Origin: an uncultured Pseudomonadota bacterium
GTDB taxonomy: Bacteria > Myxococcota_A > UBA796 > SXON01
Direction of reading: 5' to 3'
Assembly (NCBI GenBank): GCA_903885375.1
Contig: CAISIK010000069.1
Span: 1-56,071, forward strand
Length of the DNA stretch: 56,071 nt
Shown: in pieces, positions 8,253-16,170 of the stretch
How positions within the stretch are numbered: position 1 is the stretch's first letter
How the letters are laid out: each line of letters begins with the position of its first letter
Translations under genes and position numbers: made by a program
Notes under the pieces: generated by a model
Told to the model about the DNA's origin: nothing
The model's database searches: none
The model's input: only the letters and a program-made list of their open reading frames with translations

Positions 8253-8400
8253 TCGCCCCTCCGGAGGCGCATCATCCCAGAGCAAACGTCGAAGTCAAGC
8301 GGACGAGAGGGCGATGCGCGTTTGCCCGGCATCTTGGGTTCGAATCCCGTAGCGGCGCATCGCGGCGCCGCCGACCGGGGCGACCGCGGGGCGCGCCGGA

Positions 8401-8406
8401 TACACT
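8401..8406 (+). promoter_or_regulatory. -10-like box TACACT 6 nt before a lipoprotein start
   Basis: TACACT ends 6 nt before the ATG at 8413 and no Shine-Dalgarno is present between them. It repeats the arrangement seen before the gene starting at 1439. Probable leaderless promoter. Confidence 0.35.
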
Positions 8407-8412
8407 CCGGCC

Positions 8413-8796
8413 ATGTTCCTCACCCTCCTCCTCGCCTGCGCCGGCTCCGAAGACACCGCCCCGGTGGCCGACCTCGAAGGCTGCCACAACGGCCCGAGCA
8501 TCGACATCACCTCGCCCGAGTCGAGCGCGCGGCTCACGGCCGGGGCCGACGTCACCTTGAGCATGGAGGTCTCCTCCGAGGTGGATGGCCCCGAGTCGCT
8601 GCGGCTCCTCTGGAACGTCTTCAAGGATGGCGCCTCCGACGACGACAACGTGGGCACCCACACCACCGAAACGTGGACCCCCACGGCCGACGACGTGGGC
8701 ATCTGGACCATCCGCGCCCAGGTGGAGGACACCTGCGTGGATGAGCTCGGCATCGCGCCGGTGCAGGACTCCGTGCGGGTCGAGGTGGTCCCGTAG
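8413..8796 (+). CDS. Small lipoprotein with Ig-like/PKD-like fold
   Basis: The protein has 127 residues. A very short lipoprotein signal (MFLTLLLAC, Cys9) is followed by an acidic linker. The body is a single beta-sandwich-like domain with phrases such as IDITSPESSARLTAGADVTL and WTPTADDVGIWTIRAQVED, resembling PKD/Ig-like extracellular modules. No catalytic residues are seen. The next lipoprotein gene starts one base after its stop, so the two are almost certainly co-transcribed and may act together at the cell surface. The function is unknown. Confidence 0.65.
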   Translation: MFLTLLLACAGSEDTAPVADLEGCHNGPSIDITSPESSARLTAGADVTLSMEVSSEVDGPESLRLLWNVFKDGASDDDNVGTHTTETWTPTADDVGIWTIRAQVEDTCVDELGIAPVQDSVRVEVVP

Positions 8797-8797
8797 G

Positions 8798-10003
8798 ATG
8801 CGCGCGAGCACCCCGGCGCTGTGGTTCCTCGCGGCCTGCGCCGCGCCGGTCTGTCCCGACGGCGAGGAGTTCAACGTGGAGGGGCTGTGCGTGGCGTCGG
8901 CCCCCGACACGGGCGCCGACACCGACACCGGCTCGGACACCGGCTCGGACACCGCCGACACCGATACCGCTGACACCAATACCGCTGACACGGGCGAGGA
9001 CCCCGCCACGCACCCGCGCGTGGCGAGCCTCGTCAGCATCGACACGAGCGCCTGGCTCGGGGGCGGCGCCGCCTGGCGGGGGCTGAGCGTGGCGCCGGAT
9101 GGCAGCGTCTGGGCCGCGTCGAGCGCGGGGCTCTTGCATCTCTCCGCCGATGGCGCCGCCCACCGCGTGTACACCACCGCCGATGGCCTCTTCGCCAACG
9201 ACGTGCGCGCCGTGCTGGCCGCCCAGGATGGCACGCTCTGGGTCGGGTACGTCGGCACGGTCGACCTGCAGGGCCACCAGTTCACCCTGGCCGGCGATGG
9301 CGAGCTCACCGTGCTCCGGGCCGTCAACTACAACGAGAGCAGCGAGATCACCGGCGTGTACCGCCTCCGCGAGCAGCCGTTCGGCGTGGGCGCTGGCGAT
9401 GTGTGGATGGGCACCAACGAGGGGCTCTGCCTCTGGGACGCCGACCTCGACGTCTTCGCCGAGCACGCCCACCCCACGCACCCCCACCTGCTCACGCGCG
9501 GCGTGGCCTTCACCCCGGAGGCCGACATCTGGGGGGGCGACGAGTACCAGCTTGGGCGCTGGCGCTACAGCAACGACGGCGATCTCAACCCTTCCGCCGA
9601 CCTGTACGAAACGTGGGAGCCCTGGCCCGTGGAGCCCGAAGTGCCCATCGAGATCGAGGATGCCGATGCCGCCGGCACCATGCTGTGGTTGGCCTCCTCG
9701 CTGTTCGGCCTCGCCCGGGTGGATGTGGCCGAGGCCGGCGGCGCGAGCGTGACCACGCTGTACGGCGAGCTGGCCTCGGCCGGCGCCGTGCGCGCGGTGG
9801 ATGACCGGAGCGTGCTCGTGGGCGCGCCCGAGGGCCTCTGGGAGGTCGACGTCACGCGCGGAATATTCGGCCCCCTGCTCGGTGCGGAGTCGCTCGCGGG
9901 GCCCGTGCAGCAGATCGCGAGGGTGGAGCCCGAAGGCGACGGCGAGGCGTGGGTGGCCATCCCCGGCGCCCTGGTGCGGGTGGCGCTCTCCCCCGCCGAA
10001 TGA
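8798..10003 (+). CDS. Lipoprotein with Asp/Thr linker and beta-propeller-like repeats
   Basis: The protein has 401 residues and starts one base after the previous stop codon. A lipobox (FLAAC) and a Cys-containing segment are followed by a linker at about residues 35-70 rich in DTG, DTA and DTD units, then a large domain. That domain contains repeats of the two-component-regulator-propeller type: GLSVAPDGSVWAASSAGLLHL, then DVRAVLAAQDGTLWVGYVG, then FGVGAGDVWMGTNEGLCLW. The pattern of Asp-Gly-Thr-(Leu/Val)-Trp-(Val/Ala) recurs as in Reg_prop blades. It is probably a surface-exposed propeller used for binding. The DTD linker DNA is a short-period repeat. The ligand is not predictable. Confidence 0.7.
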   Translation: MRASTPALWFLAACAAPVCPDGEEFNVEGLCVASAPDTGADTDTGSDTGSDTADTDTADTNTADTGEDPATHPRVASLVSIDTSAWLGGGAAWRGLSVAPDGSVWAASSAGLLHLSADGAAHRVYTTADGLFANDVRAVLAAQDGTLWVGYVGTVDLQGHQFTLAGDGELTVLRAVNYNESSEITGVYRLREQPFGVGAGDVWMGTNEGLCLWDADLDVFAEHAHPTHPHLLTRGVAFTPEADIWGGDEYQLGRWRYSNDGDLNPSADLYETWEPWPVEPEVPIEIEDADAAGTMLWLASSLFGLARVDVAEAGGASVTTLYGELASAGAVRAVDDRSVLVGAPEGLWEVDVTRGIFGPLLGAESLAGPVQQIARVEPEGDGEAWVAIPGALVRVALSPAE

Positions 10004-10024
10004 CGCCCGCGCGCGGCCCGCTCG

Positions 10025-10030
10025 TATAGA
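10025..10030 (+). promoter_or_regulatory. -10-like TATAGA before the ATP-grasp gene
   Basis: TATAGA lies 7 nt before a GTG at 10038 and 10 nt before the in-frame ATG at 10041, with no Shine-Dalgarno. An ATGACG at 10000-10005 is a possible -35 at a 19-nt spacing. Confidence 0.35.
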
Positions 10031-10040
10031 CTCCCGCGTG

Positions 10041-11258
10041 ATGGACGTCCTCTTCCTCTCGCCGAACTACCCCCCCGAGATGCAGCAGTTCGCCCGCGGG
10101 CTCGGCCAGGTGGGCGCCCGGGTGCACGGCGTCGGCGACACCCCGGTGCACGAGCTCACGCCCCCCGTTCGCCGTCACCTCGCGAGCTACCTGCACGTGC
10201 CCGCCATGGGCGATCTCGCCGACGTGCGCGACCGCGTCCTCTCCTGGCTGCGTGGCCGGCGGCCCGACCGCGTGGAGACGTTGTGGGAGCCGATGATGCT
10301 GCTCGCGGCCAGGCTCCGCGAAGATCTCGACCTCCCCGGCATGCGCACCGACACCGTGCGCGGCTTCCGGGACAAGCCGCTCATGCGCGAGCGCATCGCT
10401 GCTGCCGGGCTCCGGATCCCGAAGACCGTGCGCGTGGCCACCCTTGCGGAGGCGCGCGCCGCCATCCGCGAGGTGGGCTTCCCCGCCATCCTCAAGCCGG
10501 TGGATGGGGCCGGCGGCGCCGACACCCACCGCACCGCGGACATGCCCTCCTTCGAGGCGGCGCTCGCCAGCATGCGGCACGTACCCGAGGCCACGGTCGA
10601 GGAGTTCATCGAGGGCGAGGAGTTCACCTACGAGACCCTCTGCGTGGAGGGCCGCATCCTCTACGAGAGCGTCTGCGCCTACTCCCCCGCGGTGCTCGTC
10701 GCCCGGCGCAACGAGTGGATCAGCCCCATCATCCACGCGCTGCGCTCCACCGAGCGCCCCGACCTCGCGGGGGGCGTGGCGCTGGGCCGGAGCGCCATCC
10801 CCGCGCTCGGCATGGGCACCGGCATCTCCCACATGGAGTGGTTCCGGAACCCCGATGGCACCGCCATTTTCGGGGAGATGGCCTGCCGCCCGCCGGGCGC
10901 CAACATGGTCGACCTGATGAACTACGCCGACGACCGCGACCTGTACGTGGACTGGGCCACGGCGGTCACCACCGGCACGCTGCCGGCGCGGCGCCCCCGG
11001 CCCTGGTCGAGCGCGATCATCTTCAAACGTGCGCAGGGCTCGGGCCACATCCGGGCCGTCGAGGGACTCGAGGCCTTCGTGTCACGACACCGCCGCTGGA
11101 TCGCGCGCGTGGACCTCCTCCCCATCGGGGCGAAGCGCCGCGATTGGACCCAGACCTTCCTCGCCGACGGCAACCTCGTGGTGCGGCACCCCGAGGATGG
11201 GGCCTGCATGGAGCTGGCGCGCGAAGCCGCCGAGACGATCCAGGTCTACGCCTCGTAG
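10041..11258 (+). CDS. ATP-grasp enzyme of unknown specificity
   Basis: The protein has 405 residues (406 if the adjacent GTG at 10038 is used). An N-terminal pre-ATP-grasp domain begins MDVLFLSPNYPPEMQQFARG. The ATP-grasp core follows: DKPLMRERIAAAGLRIPKT, FPAILKPVDGAGGADTHR (the phosphate-binding Lys and Gly-rich loop), ATVEEFIEGEEFTYETLC, and the metal-binding end HMEWFRNPDGTAIFGEMACR. Such enzymes form amide or thioester bonds from a carboxylate, ATP and a nucleophile. The arrangement resembles carnosine-synthase/BL00235-like ligases rather than purine or D-Ala-D-Ala enzymes. It appears monocistronic, with a -10-like box directly upstream. The substrates cannot be inferred from neighbours. 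Confidence 0.8.
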   Translation: MDVLFLSPNYPPEMQQFARGLGQVGARVHGVGDTPVHELTPPVRRHLASYLHVPAMGDLADVRDRVLSWLRGRRPDRVETLWEPMMLLAARLREDLDLPGMRTDTVRGFRDKPLMRERIAAAGLRIPKTVRVATLAEARAAIREVGFPAILKPVDGAGGADTHRTADMPSFEAALASMRHVPEATVEEFIEGEEFTYETLCVEGRILYESVCAYSPAVLVARRNEWISPIIHALRSTERPDLAGGVALGRSAIPALGMGTGISHMEWFRNPDGTAIFGEMACRPPGANMVDLMNYADDRDLYVDWATAVTTGTLPARRPRPWSSAIIFKRAQGSGHIRAVEGLEAFVSRHRRWIARVDLLPIGAKRRDWTQTFLADGNLVVRHPEDGACMELAREAAETIQVYAS

Positions 11259-11329
11259 AAGCCGCCATGTGCCGAACGGCCCCCCGCGAACGCGGGAGGC
11301 CATGGCGGCGAAGGCGCGCTCCCGCGGGG

Positions 11330-13447
11330 TCAGAGACCGGGCACCGTGATGATGCCCGCCGCCCACAGACCCGCCGCGCCCGCCACGATGATCACAAGCA
11401 CGGTGAGGAAGAACGGAAGCCGGCTCTTCTTCTCCGCGAAGGGGTCCGCGAGGTCCCGCGAGGAGCCCGGCGGAAGCGCCGCCATCTGGGTGAGCGAGCG
11501 CCCGAAGGGCAGGTTGATGAATGCGGAGGCGTTCACGGCCCAGCCGTCGGCATCGAGGAGCGGGGCGAGGTTCCGGGTCCGAAGCTTGAGGGCCGCGAGG
11601 AGCACGGAGGGGCCGCTGATCAGCAGCATGATGCCGAGGATGCCCACCGGCATCAGCCAGCCGAGCCCGAAGATGGCCCCCATGATCGCGCCCATCGCGG
11701 CCGTGATGCCGCCCACGGCCACGCCGAGGGCCGCGACCGTGCCGATGTCGATCTTGGCGGGCGCCGGGGGCGGCGCCGTCTTGTCGAGGTTGGCAGCGCC
11801 CTCGGCCGCCCGCGCCACGGCGGCGTCGGATTCGGCCTCGGCCGCCTTCGCGCGCGCCGCCACCATGTCCTCCACGCCCCGCACGAACTTCTTGTAGGGC
11901 GACCAGAACGCCTGCCGCAGGCTGATCGGATTGTCGATGATCCGCACGACGGTGGCGTCGTAGTCGCGCCCCTGCCGGTCGTAGAAGAGCCCGTTGCGGC
12001 CCACCATCAGGTTGTCGCTGTCGCCGTCGGTCACCGCCACGCACACCTGGCTGCGGAGCCCGTCCGACCGGCGGGTGCAGTCCAGGTAAGCGAGGTACAT
12101 CCCCGACCGACCGGCCATGCTCCCGTGCCGACCGGCATCCACCACCGGCAGCACCAGGTCGTAGCTGCGCTTGTCGAACCAGGCGGTGCCCGCCTGGAAC
12201 ACCGCCGGGCCCCTGCGGCCGTAGAAGTCGGCGAAGTTCACGAAGTTTCGGAGGATGGTGCCGAGGTGGGCGTGGAAGTGCACGAGGCGGATCACGTCGT
12301 CCACGCCGTCGGCCTCGGGCTTCCGGGCCTCGTCGTTCGCGATGAGCGCGAGCAGGTCGGCCTTGGCGCTTCCGTCCAGCAGCTCCCGGATGCGCGCCAG
12401 ACCCAGTCCGACGACCTCCGCGCCGGGGCGGGAGTTGCGCCACGTGTCGTAGGGCGACACGGCCGCCTGCACGGCGAGCCAGTCGCCGAGCGTGAGCGTC
12501 GTGCGCTCGCCGATGAGGGGGACCACGGCGGCCGCCACGAAGGCGTCGATGCGGGCCCGCCAGGCGGGGTTCACCGCGCCGGTGAGCGGGAGGGAGCCCG
12601 CCGCGGTCACCCGGGCGAGGGGCTGCCCCTCCATGGCCTTCAGGTCGGCTGCGAGCAGGTCGGCGGCCATGGTGGGGTACACGCTCTCGGAGAGGTCCAC
12701 CGCCGCGGCGGCGCGGGCATCGAAGGCCACCAGGTTCGTGCGGGCGAACCAGTCCTCGATCTTGGCGCGCACCGCGTCGAGCGCCACGCTCGCGTTCGTC
12801 ATCGCCGGCTCGCCGAGGCCGTGCACCGCCGCCCCATCCACGAGCCAGGCCTCGTGGGCCTCGCACGCCGTGAAGAACGCCCCCACGAGGGCGGCGTTCA
12901 CGCCGTCCTGACCGCTGCGGTCGGGCGCACCGCCCATGCAGGACAGCACGTCGTACAGCGCCGCGATGGTCTTCGGCTCGGTCGCCGCGAATGGGGGGAC
13001 CACACCGTCGCCGTTGAACGGCATCGTGGCGAAGATGGCCTTGGGATCTGCCACATCGGCGAGGCCGACCTCCCGACGGTCGCCGCGGCCCGTGGCGGCG
13101 AGCAGGTGCGCGGCGGCGGCGGCCACCGAACGACCCGCCGCGGTCTCCGGGTTCAGCGCGTCGAGGCGGAGCACACCCGGCTGACGGAGGATTTCCGAGG
13201 GATCCCGGAGCCGGGCGCAGACGAAGTCGACGGCAGCGAGCACATCGGGGGCACGCACTCGTCCATCGCCATCGGCGTCGAGCAACGAGAGCGTCCGCGC
13301 GTCGGCGAGCACGCCTGCCGTGGGGAGCGCGAGGGCCACCCAGAGCTTCTTGTCGAGCGAGGACAGGTTGCGCAGATCGTCACTGGTTTCGAGCTTTACT
13401 TGGTCGAAGCCGCCGGCGCGGAAAAAGTTCCAGGAGTGGGAAGACAT
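11330..13447 (-). CDS. Large EF-hand membrane protein of unknown function
   Basis: The protein has 705 residues. The start MSSHSWNFFRAGGFDQ is preferred because a GAGG Shine-Dalgarno lies a few bases upstream; the longer frame adds only low-complexity sequence. A calcium-binding loop, LLDADGDGRVRAPDVLAAV, occurs at about residues 55-73, and a second Asn/Asp-Gly loop (FNGDGVVPPF) further on. The long central part is mostly helical with no known catalytic motif. Near the C-terminus (about residues 560-700) are hydrophobic segments (AALGVAVGGITAAMGAIMGAI, MPVGILGIMLLISGPSVLLAA, FFLTVLVIIVAGAAGLWAAG), so it is membrane-anchored. I believe similar proteins beginning FFRAGGFDQV occur in other phyla, but I cannot name the family. 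Confidence 0.65.
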   Translation of the reverse strand: MSSHSWNFFRAGGFDQVKLETSDDLRNLSSLDKKLWVALALPTAGVLADARTLSLLDADGDGRVRAPDVLAAVDFVCARLRDPSEILRQPGVLRLDALNPETAAGRSVAAAAAHLLAATGRGDRREVGLADVADPKAIFATMPFNGDGVVPPFAATEPKTIAALYDVLSCMGGAPDRSGQDGVNAALVGAFFTACEAHEAWLVDGAAVHGLGEPAMTNASVALDAVRAKIEDWFARTNLVAFDARAAAAVDLSESVYPTMAADLLAADLKAMEGQPLARVTAAGSLPLTGAVNPAWRARIDAFVAAAVVPLIGERTTLTLGDWLAVQAAVSPYDTWRNSRPGAEVVGLGLARIRELLDGSAKADLLALIANDEARKPEADGVDDVIRLVHFHAHLGTILRNFVNFADFYGRRGPAVFQAGTAWFDKRSYDLVLPVVDAGRHGSMAGRSGMYLAYLDCTRRSDGLRSQVCVAVTDGDSDNLMVGRNGLFYDRQGRDYDATVVRIIDNPISLRQAFWSPYKKFVRGVEDMVAARAKAAEAESDAAVARAAEGAANLDKTAPPPAPAKIDIGTVAALGVAVGGITAAMGAIMGAIFGLGWLMPVGILGIMLLISGPSVLLAALKLRTRNLAPLLDADGWAVNASAFINLPFGRSLTQMAALPPGSSRDLADPFAEKKSRLPFFLTVLVIIVAGAAGLWAAGIITVPGL

Positions 13448-13534
13448 GAAAAACCTCGAAGTCGTCTGGATGGAAGAGGGGGAGCCCACGCCGGAGGCCA
13501 ACGCCCCGGCGTGGACAACCGCAGAGGGAGGGGA

Positions 13535-14626
13535 TCAGAGACGCTTGAATTCCACGCGGCGGTTCGTCGCCCGATTGGGCTTGGAGTCGTTCGCGACCCT
13601 GGGCGCGGCCTCGCCGTAGCCCTTGGCCACGAGCCGGTCGGCCGCCACGCCGCGGCTCACGAGGTAGTCCACCACCGACTGCGCACGAGCCTGCGAGAGC
13701 GCCAGGTTCTTGCCGTCGTCGCCCTGATCGTCGGTGTGGCCCTGCACCTCTAGACGGATCTCGGGGAACTGGCCGAGCACCGCGGCCGCGGCATCGAGCA
13801 CGCCGAGCGAGCTGGGGAGCAGCTTGGCCTTGCCGGACTCGAAGTTCACGCCGGCGATGGTGCCGGAGAACTTCTGTACCGCCTCGGGCACGGTATCGGC
13901 GCAGCCGTCGGCGTCCTGGTAGGTGTTGACCGTCTCCGGCTCGATGGGGCAACGGTCGTTCGTGTCGGCGATGCTGTCGCCGTCGTTGTCCAGGTCGGGG
14001 CAGCCGTCGGCATCCTCGAAGGCATCCACGTCCTCCGCCACCACCGGGCAGCGGTCTGCCGCGTCGAGCACGCCGTCGGCGTCGTTGTCCGCATCCGGAC
14101 AGCCGTCGGCGTCGTTGAACCCGTCTGCGTCTTCGCCCGAATCGCGGCAGGCGTCCACGGCGTCGGGGATGCCGTCGCGGTCGTTGTCGAGCTCGGCGCA
14201 GCCGTCGGCGTCGTCGAACCCGTCGAGGTCCTCGGCGGCGCTTCGGCAGCGGTCGGCCGCGGCCACCCGCGCCGGCGTGAGCCCTTCGCGCGGGAGGAGC
14301 GTCGCGCGGAGCTCGTGCGCAAGGGCGGACGCCTCCTCCGATGCGTCCGCCACGAGGAGCACCACGCCCGACCAGCCGCGGGCCCGCTGCGTCCGTACAA
14401 AGGCGGTTCCATCCTCCATAAGCCGGATGTCCAGCATCATGACCGCGACCGACCTCCCCCTCGCCTGCCGCTCGGCGCCGGCCACGGTCGTGGCCACCAC
14501 CCGGTGGCCCGCGGAACGAATGGCCGCGGACACCCGCGACGCGAATTCGGTCCCGACATCAAGCAGCAGGGTGGTGTGCATCATCACGTCCTCGACCTCA
14601 CGATAGCAATCCGCGTGCCAAGTCAT
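13535..14626 (-). CDS. Receiver-like domain fused to TSP3 repeats and an OmpA domain
   Basis: The protein has 363 residues; its ATG overlaps the stop of the sigma-54 regulator by 4 nt (ATGA). Residues about 18-125 look like a CheY receiver: TTLLLDVGTEF (strand 1, acidic pair reduced), VAVMMLDIRLMEDG (Asp66 at the phosphorylation site), VVLLVADASEEA, and ATLLPREGL where the conserved Lys is lost. Residues about 128-235 hold thrombospondin type 3 calcium repeats (DADNDADGVLDAADRCP and similar). The C-terminal about 120 residues are an OmpA peptidoglycan-binding domain with LEVQGHTDDQGDDGKNLALS and ANRRVEF-like ending TNRRVEFKRL. No signal peptide or membrane helix is visible, which conflicts with the periplasmic site where OmpA domains normally bind peptidoglycan. 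Confidence 0.8.
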   Translation of the reverse strand: MTWHADCYREVEDVMMHTTLLLDVGTEFASRVSAAIRSAGHRVVATTVAGAERQARGRSVAVMMLDIRLMEDGTAFVRTQRARGWSGVVLLVADASEEASALAHELRATLLPREGLTPARVAAADRCRSAAEDLDGFDDADGCAELDNDRDGIPDAVDACRDSGEDADGFNDADGCPDADNDADGVLDAADRCPVVAEDVDAFEDADGCPDLDNDGDSIADTNDRCPIEPETVNTYQDADGCADTVPEAVQKFSGTIAGVNFESGKAKLLPSSLGVLDAAAAVLGQFPEIRLEVQGHTDDQGDDGKNLALSQARAQSVVDYLVSRGVAADRLVAKGYGEAAPRVANDSKPNRATNRRVEFKRL

Positions 14627-15621
14627 CGGGCACCTGCAAGCGCCAACTTCCGGTAAAGGGCCATCCGGCTGATGTCCAAGAGGCGGGCGGCCTCCACCTT
14701 GTTCCCGCCCGTCCGTTCCATCGCCCGCTGGACGTGCTGCTGCTCGACCTCGGCGAGCGTGGGAAACGAGCCGTCGCCGCTCGGAGCACCCGAGCCTGCC
14801 GGCGGACGCGCGGGGCTCGGCGCGGCGGGCTCCGGAGCCACCAACGCGGCGGGCCTGGCGGCGGCCGCCGACAGCGCGCGCAGAAACGTGACCGGCAGGT
14901 CGGCCATCGTGATGAGCGCGCCGCGCGCCACGATGACGGCGTACCCGATCGTGTTCTCCAGCTCGCGCACGTTGCCGGGGTAGTCGTACGCCTGGAGGGC
15001 CTCCATCACGCGAGGCGCCACCGCCGGGACCACGCGCCCCTCCTTCCGCGCGGCGAGGCCGACGAAGTGCTGCACGAGGGCGGGAATGTCCTCGCGCCGT
15101 TCCCGAAGCGGCGGGGAGTGGAGTACGAAACGGGCCAGTCGGAAGTAGAGGTCCGTGCGAAACCGGCCGGCTTCGGCCTCCACGGCGAGATCCCGATGCG
15201 TCGCCGAAACGATGCGGACATCCGCGCGGAGGGTCTCGGTGCCGCCGAGGCGCTGGTACTCGGACTCCTGGGCCACCCGGAGCAGCTTGGCCTGGAGCGA
15301 AAGCGGCATGTCGCCGATCTCATCGAGGAGCAGGGTGCCCCCCTGCGCCTGGTCGATGCGCCCATGCTTTCGCTGCGTGGCCCCCGTGAAGGCGCCGCGC
15401 TCGTACCCGAAGAGCTCCGATTCCAACAGGTCGACGGGAATTCCCGAACAATTGACCGCCACGAACGGCCCCTTGGCGCGGGGGCCGTGCTCGTGCAGCG
15501 CGCGCGCGAGCAGCTCCTTGCCGGTGCCGCTCTCCCCGCCGATGAGCACACTCACCGTGGAAGGCAGCGCCAGGCCGAGCTGCCGCAGGAGCGCGCGCAT
15601 GGCCGGGCTTCCCGCGATCAT
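14623..15621 (-). CDS. Sigma-54 activator: AAA+ and Fis-type DNA-binding part
   Basis: From the first in-frame ATG downstream of the homopolymer this gives 332 residues. It contains a full sigma-54 interaction ATPase: Walker A GESGTGKE, the GAFTGA loop that contacts sigma-54 (ERGAFTGATQ), Walker B TLLLDEIGDM, sensor I THRDL and the arginine-rich LPPLRERREDI-like segment (LHSPPLRERREDIP). The C-terminal helix-turn-helix AARLLDISRMALYRKL is Fis-like. It is the output half of an NtrC-type response regulator; the receiver half lies upstream in a different frame (see 15320-16081). As it stands the two parts are separated by an 11-base G tract. The downstream gene for the receiver/OmpA fusion overlaps by 4 nt. 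Confidence 0.85.
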   Translation of the reverse strand: MIAGSPAMRALLRQLGLALPSTVSVLIGGESGTGKELLARALHEHGPRAKGPFVAVNCSGIPVDLLESELFGYERGAFTGATQRKHGRIDQAQGGTLLLDEIGDMPLSLQAKLLRVAQESEYQRLGGTETLRADVRIVSATHRDLAVEAEAGRFRTDLYFRLARFVLHSPPLRERREDIPALVQHFVGLAARKEGRVVPAVAPRVMEALQAYDYPGNVRELENTIGYAVIVARGALITMADLPVTFLRALSAAAARPAALVAPEPAAPSPARPPAGSGAPSGDGSFPTLAEVEQQHVQRAMERTGGNKVEAARLLDISRMALYRKLALAGAR

Positions 15622-16081
15622 TCCGTAGGTGAGCCCCCCCCCCCGGTCCGCGAGCCCCGCTCTCGGCCGCGCGCGCCACGGCGCCGGGCAGCCGCAGCGC
15701 CATCTGGGACTTGTCGACGAGATCGCTGGCGCCCTCCTGCAGCGCCAGGAGCTCGAGCGCCGCCGTGCCGTGGGCGGTCAGGAATACGACCGGGTTCTCA
15801 TGGCCCCGCGCCCGGATGAGCCGGAGGAACCCGGTGCCGGTGGTTCCCGACAGGTGCTCATCGAGCACCACCACACCGATGAAGCCGGCCGCCAGCTCAC
15901 CCAGAGCCCGCTCCGATGTTTCCACCGCGAGCACGACATGGCCCTGGGGGGCAAGGAGCTGGGTGACCAGCCTCCCCATCCAGGGATCGTCGTCGACGAC
16001 AAGAATGTCCGTTGACTGCCGCAGGATCGCTCCGCAACGAGTTTCGCCACCCTCGATCGCCCGCGCGCAGGCTGCTCGCAT
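15320..16081 (-). CDS. Receiver half of the NtrC-type regulator, frame lost at poly-G
   Basis: Residues about 20-140 form a normal receiver: ILVVDDDPWMGRLV (acidic pocket), VVVLDEHLSGTTGTGF (phospho-Asp), VVFLTAHGTAA, and DLVDKSQ with the conserved Lys. The sense continues until AAESGARGPGGG at the homopolymer (15634-15644). After that the frame gives out-of-frame sequence to a stop at 15320, inside the AAA+ coding region. Removing one base from the tract would join it to LTYGMIAGSPAMRALL and restore one protein of about 485 residues. So this is either a sequencing or assembly error, a phase-variable switch, or a recent frameshift. It is divergent from the hybrid kinase gene, its likely partner. 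Confidence 0.7.
   Translation of the reverse strand: MRAACARAIEGGETRCGAILRQSTDILVVDDDPWMGRLVTQLLAPQGHVVLAVETSERALGELAAGFIGVVVLDEHLSGTTGTGFLRLIRARGHENPVVFLTAHGTAALELLALQEGASDLVDKSQMALRLPGAVARAAESGARGPGGGAHLRNDRGKPGHARAPAAARPGAAFHGECAHRRGERHRQGAARARAARARPPRQGAVRGGQLFGNSRRPVGIGALRVRARRLHGGHAAKAWAHRPGAGGHPAPR
15634..15644. repeat. 11-base C/G homopolymer inside the response regulator gene
   Basis: Eleven consecutive C on the plus strand (G on the coding strand) sit exactly at the linker between receiver and AAA+ domains. Ten bases would keep both domains in frame. Tracts of this length are prone to replication slippage and also to sequencing error. Confidence 0.9.
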
Positions 16082-16170
16082 CTCCGCGATGGCCCCCGGA
16101 GGCTAACGCACCACACGAGCCGGCACAGGGACAAGCTCGTCGGCAGTCCGGCGGTTACCACGCCCACATC

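Noticed and set aside
8286..8361. Possible tRNA gene because of the TTCGAAT T-loop
   Set aside because: With T54 at 8339 the predicted acceptor stem (8286-8292 with 8351-8357) does not pair, and no anticodon arm is present. Kept only as a low-interest remnant finding.
13860..14260. Frameshift joining two unrelated genes (receiver and OmpA)
   Set aside because: The frame runs without interruption from receiver through TSP3 repeats to OmpA, with no homopolymer at the junction, so a real fusion is more likely.
16012..16170. Upstream extension of the hybrid kinase from ATG 16012
   Set aside because: The extra 53 codons are Arg/Pro-rich with no conserved sequence and fall in the divergent promoter region; the GAF-kinase homology begins just after GTG 16171.
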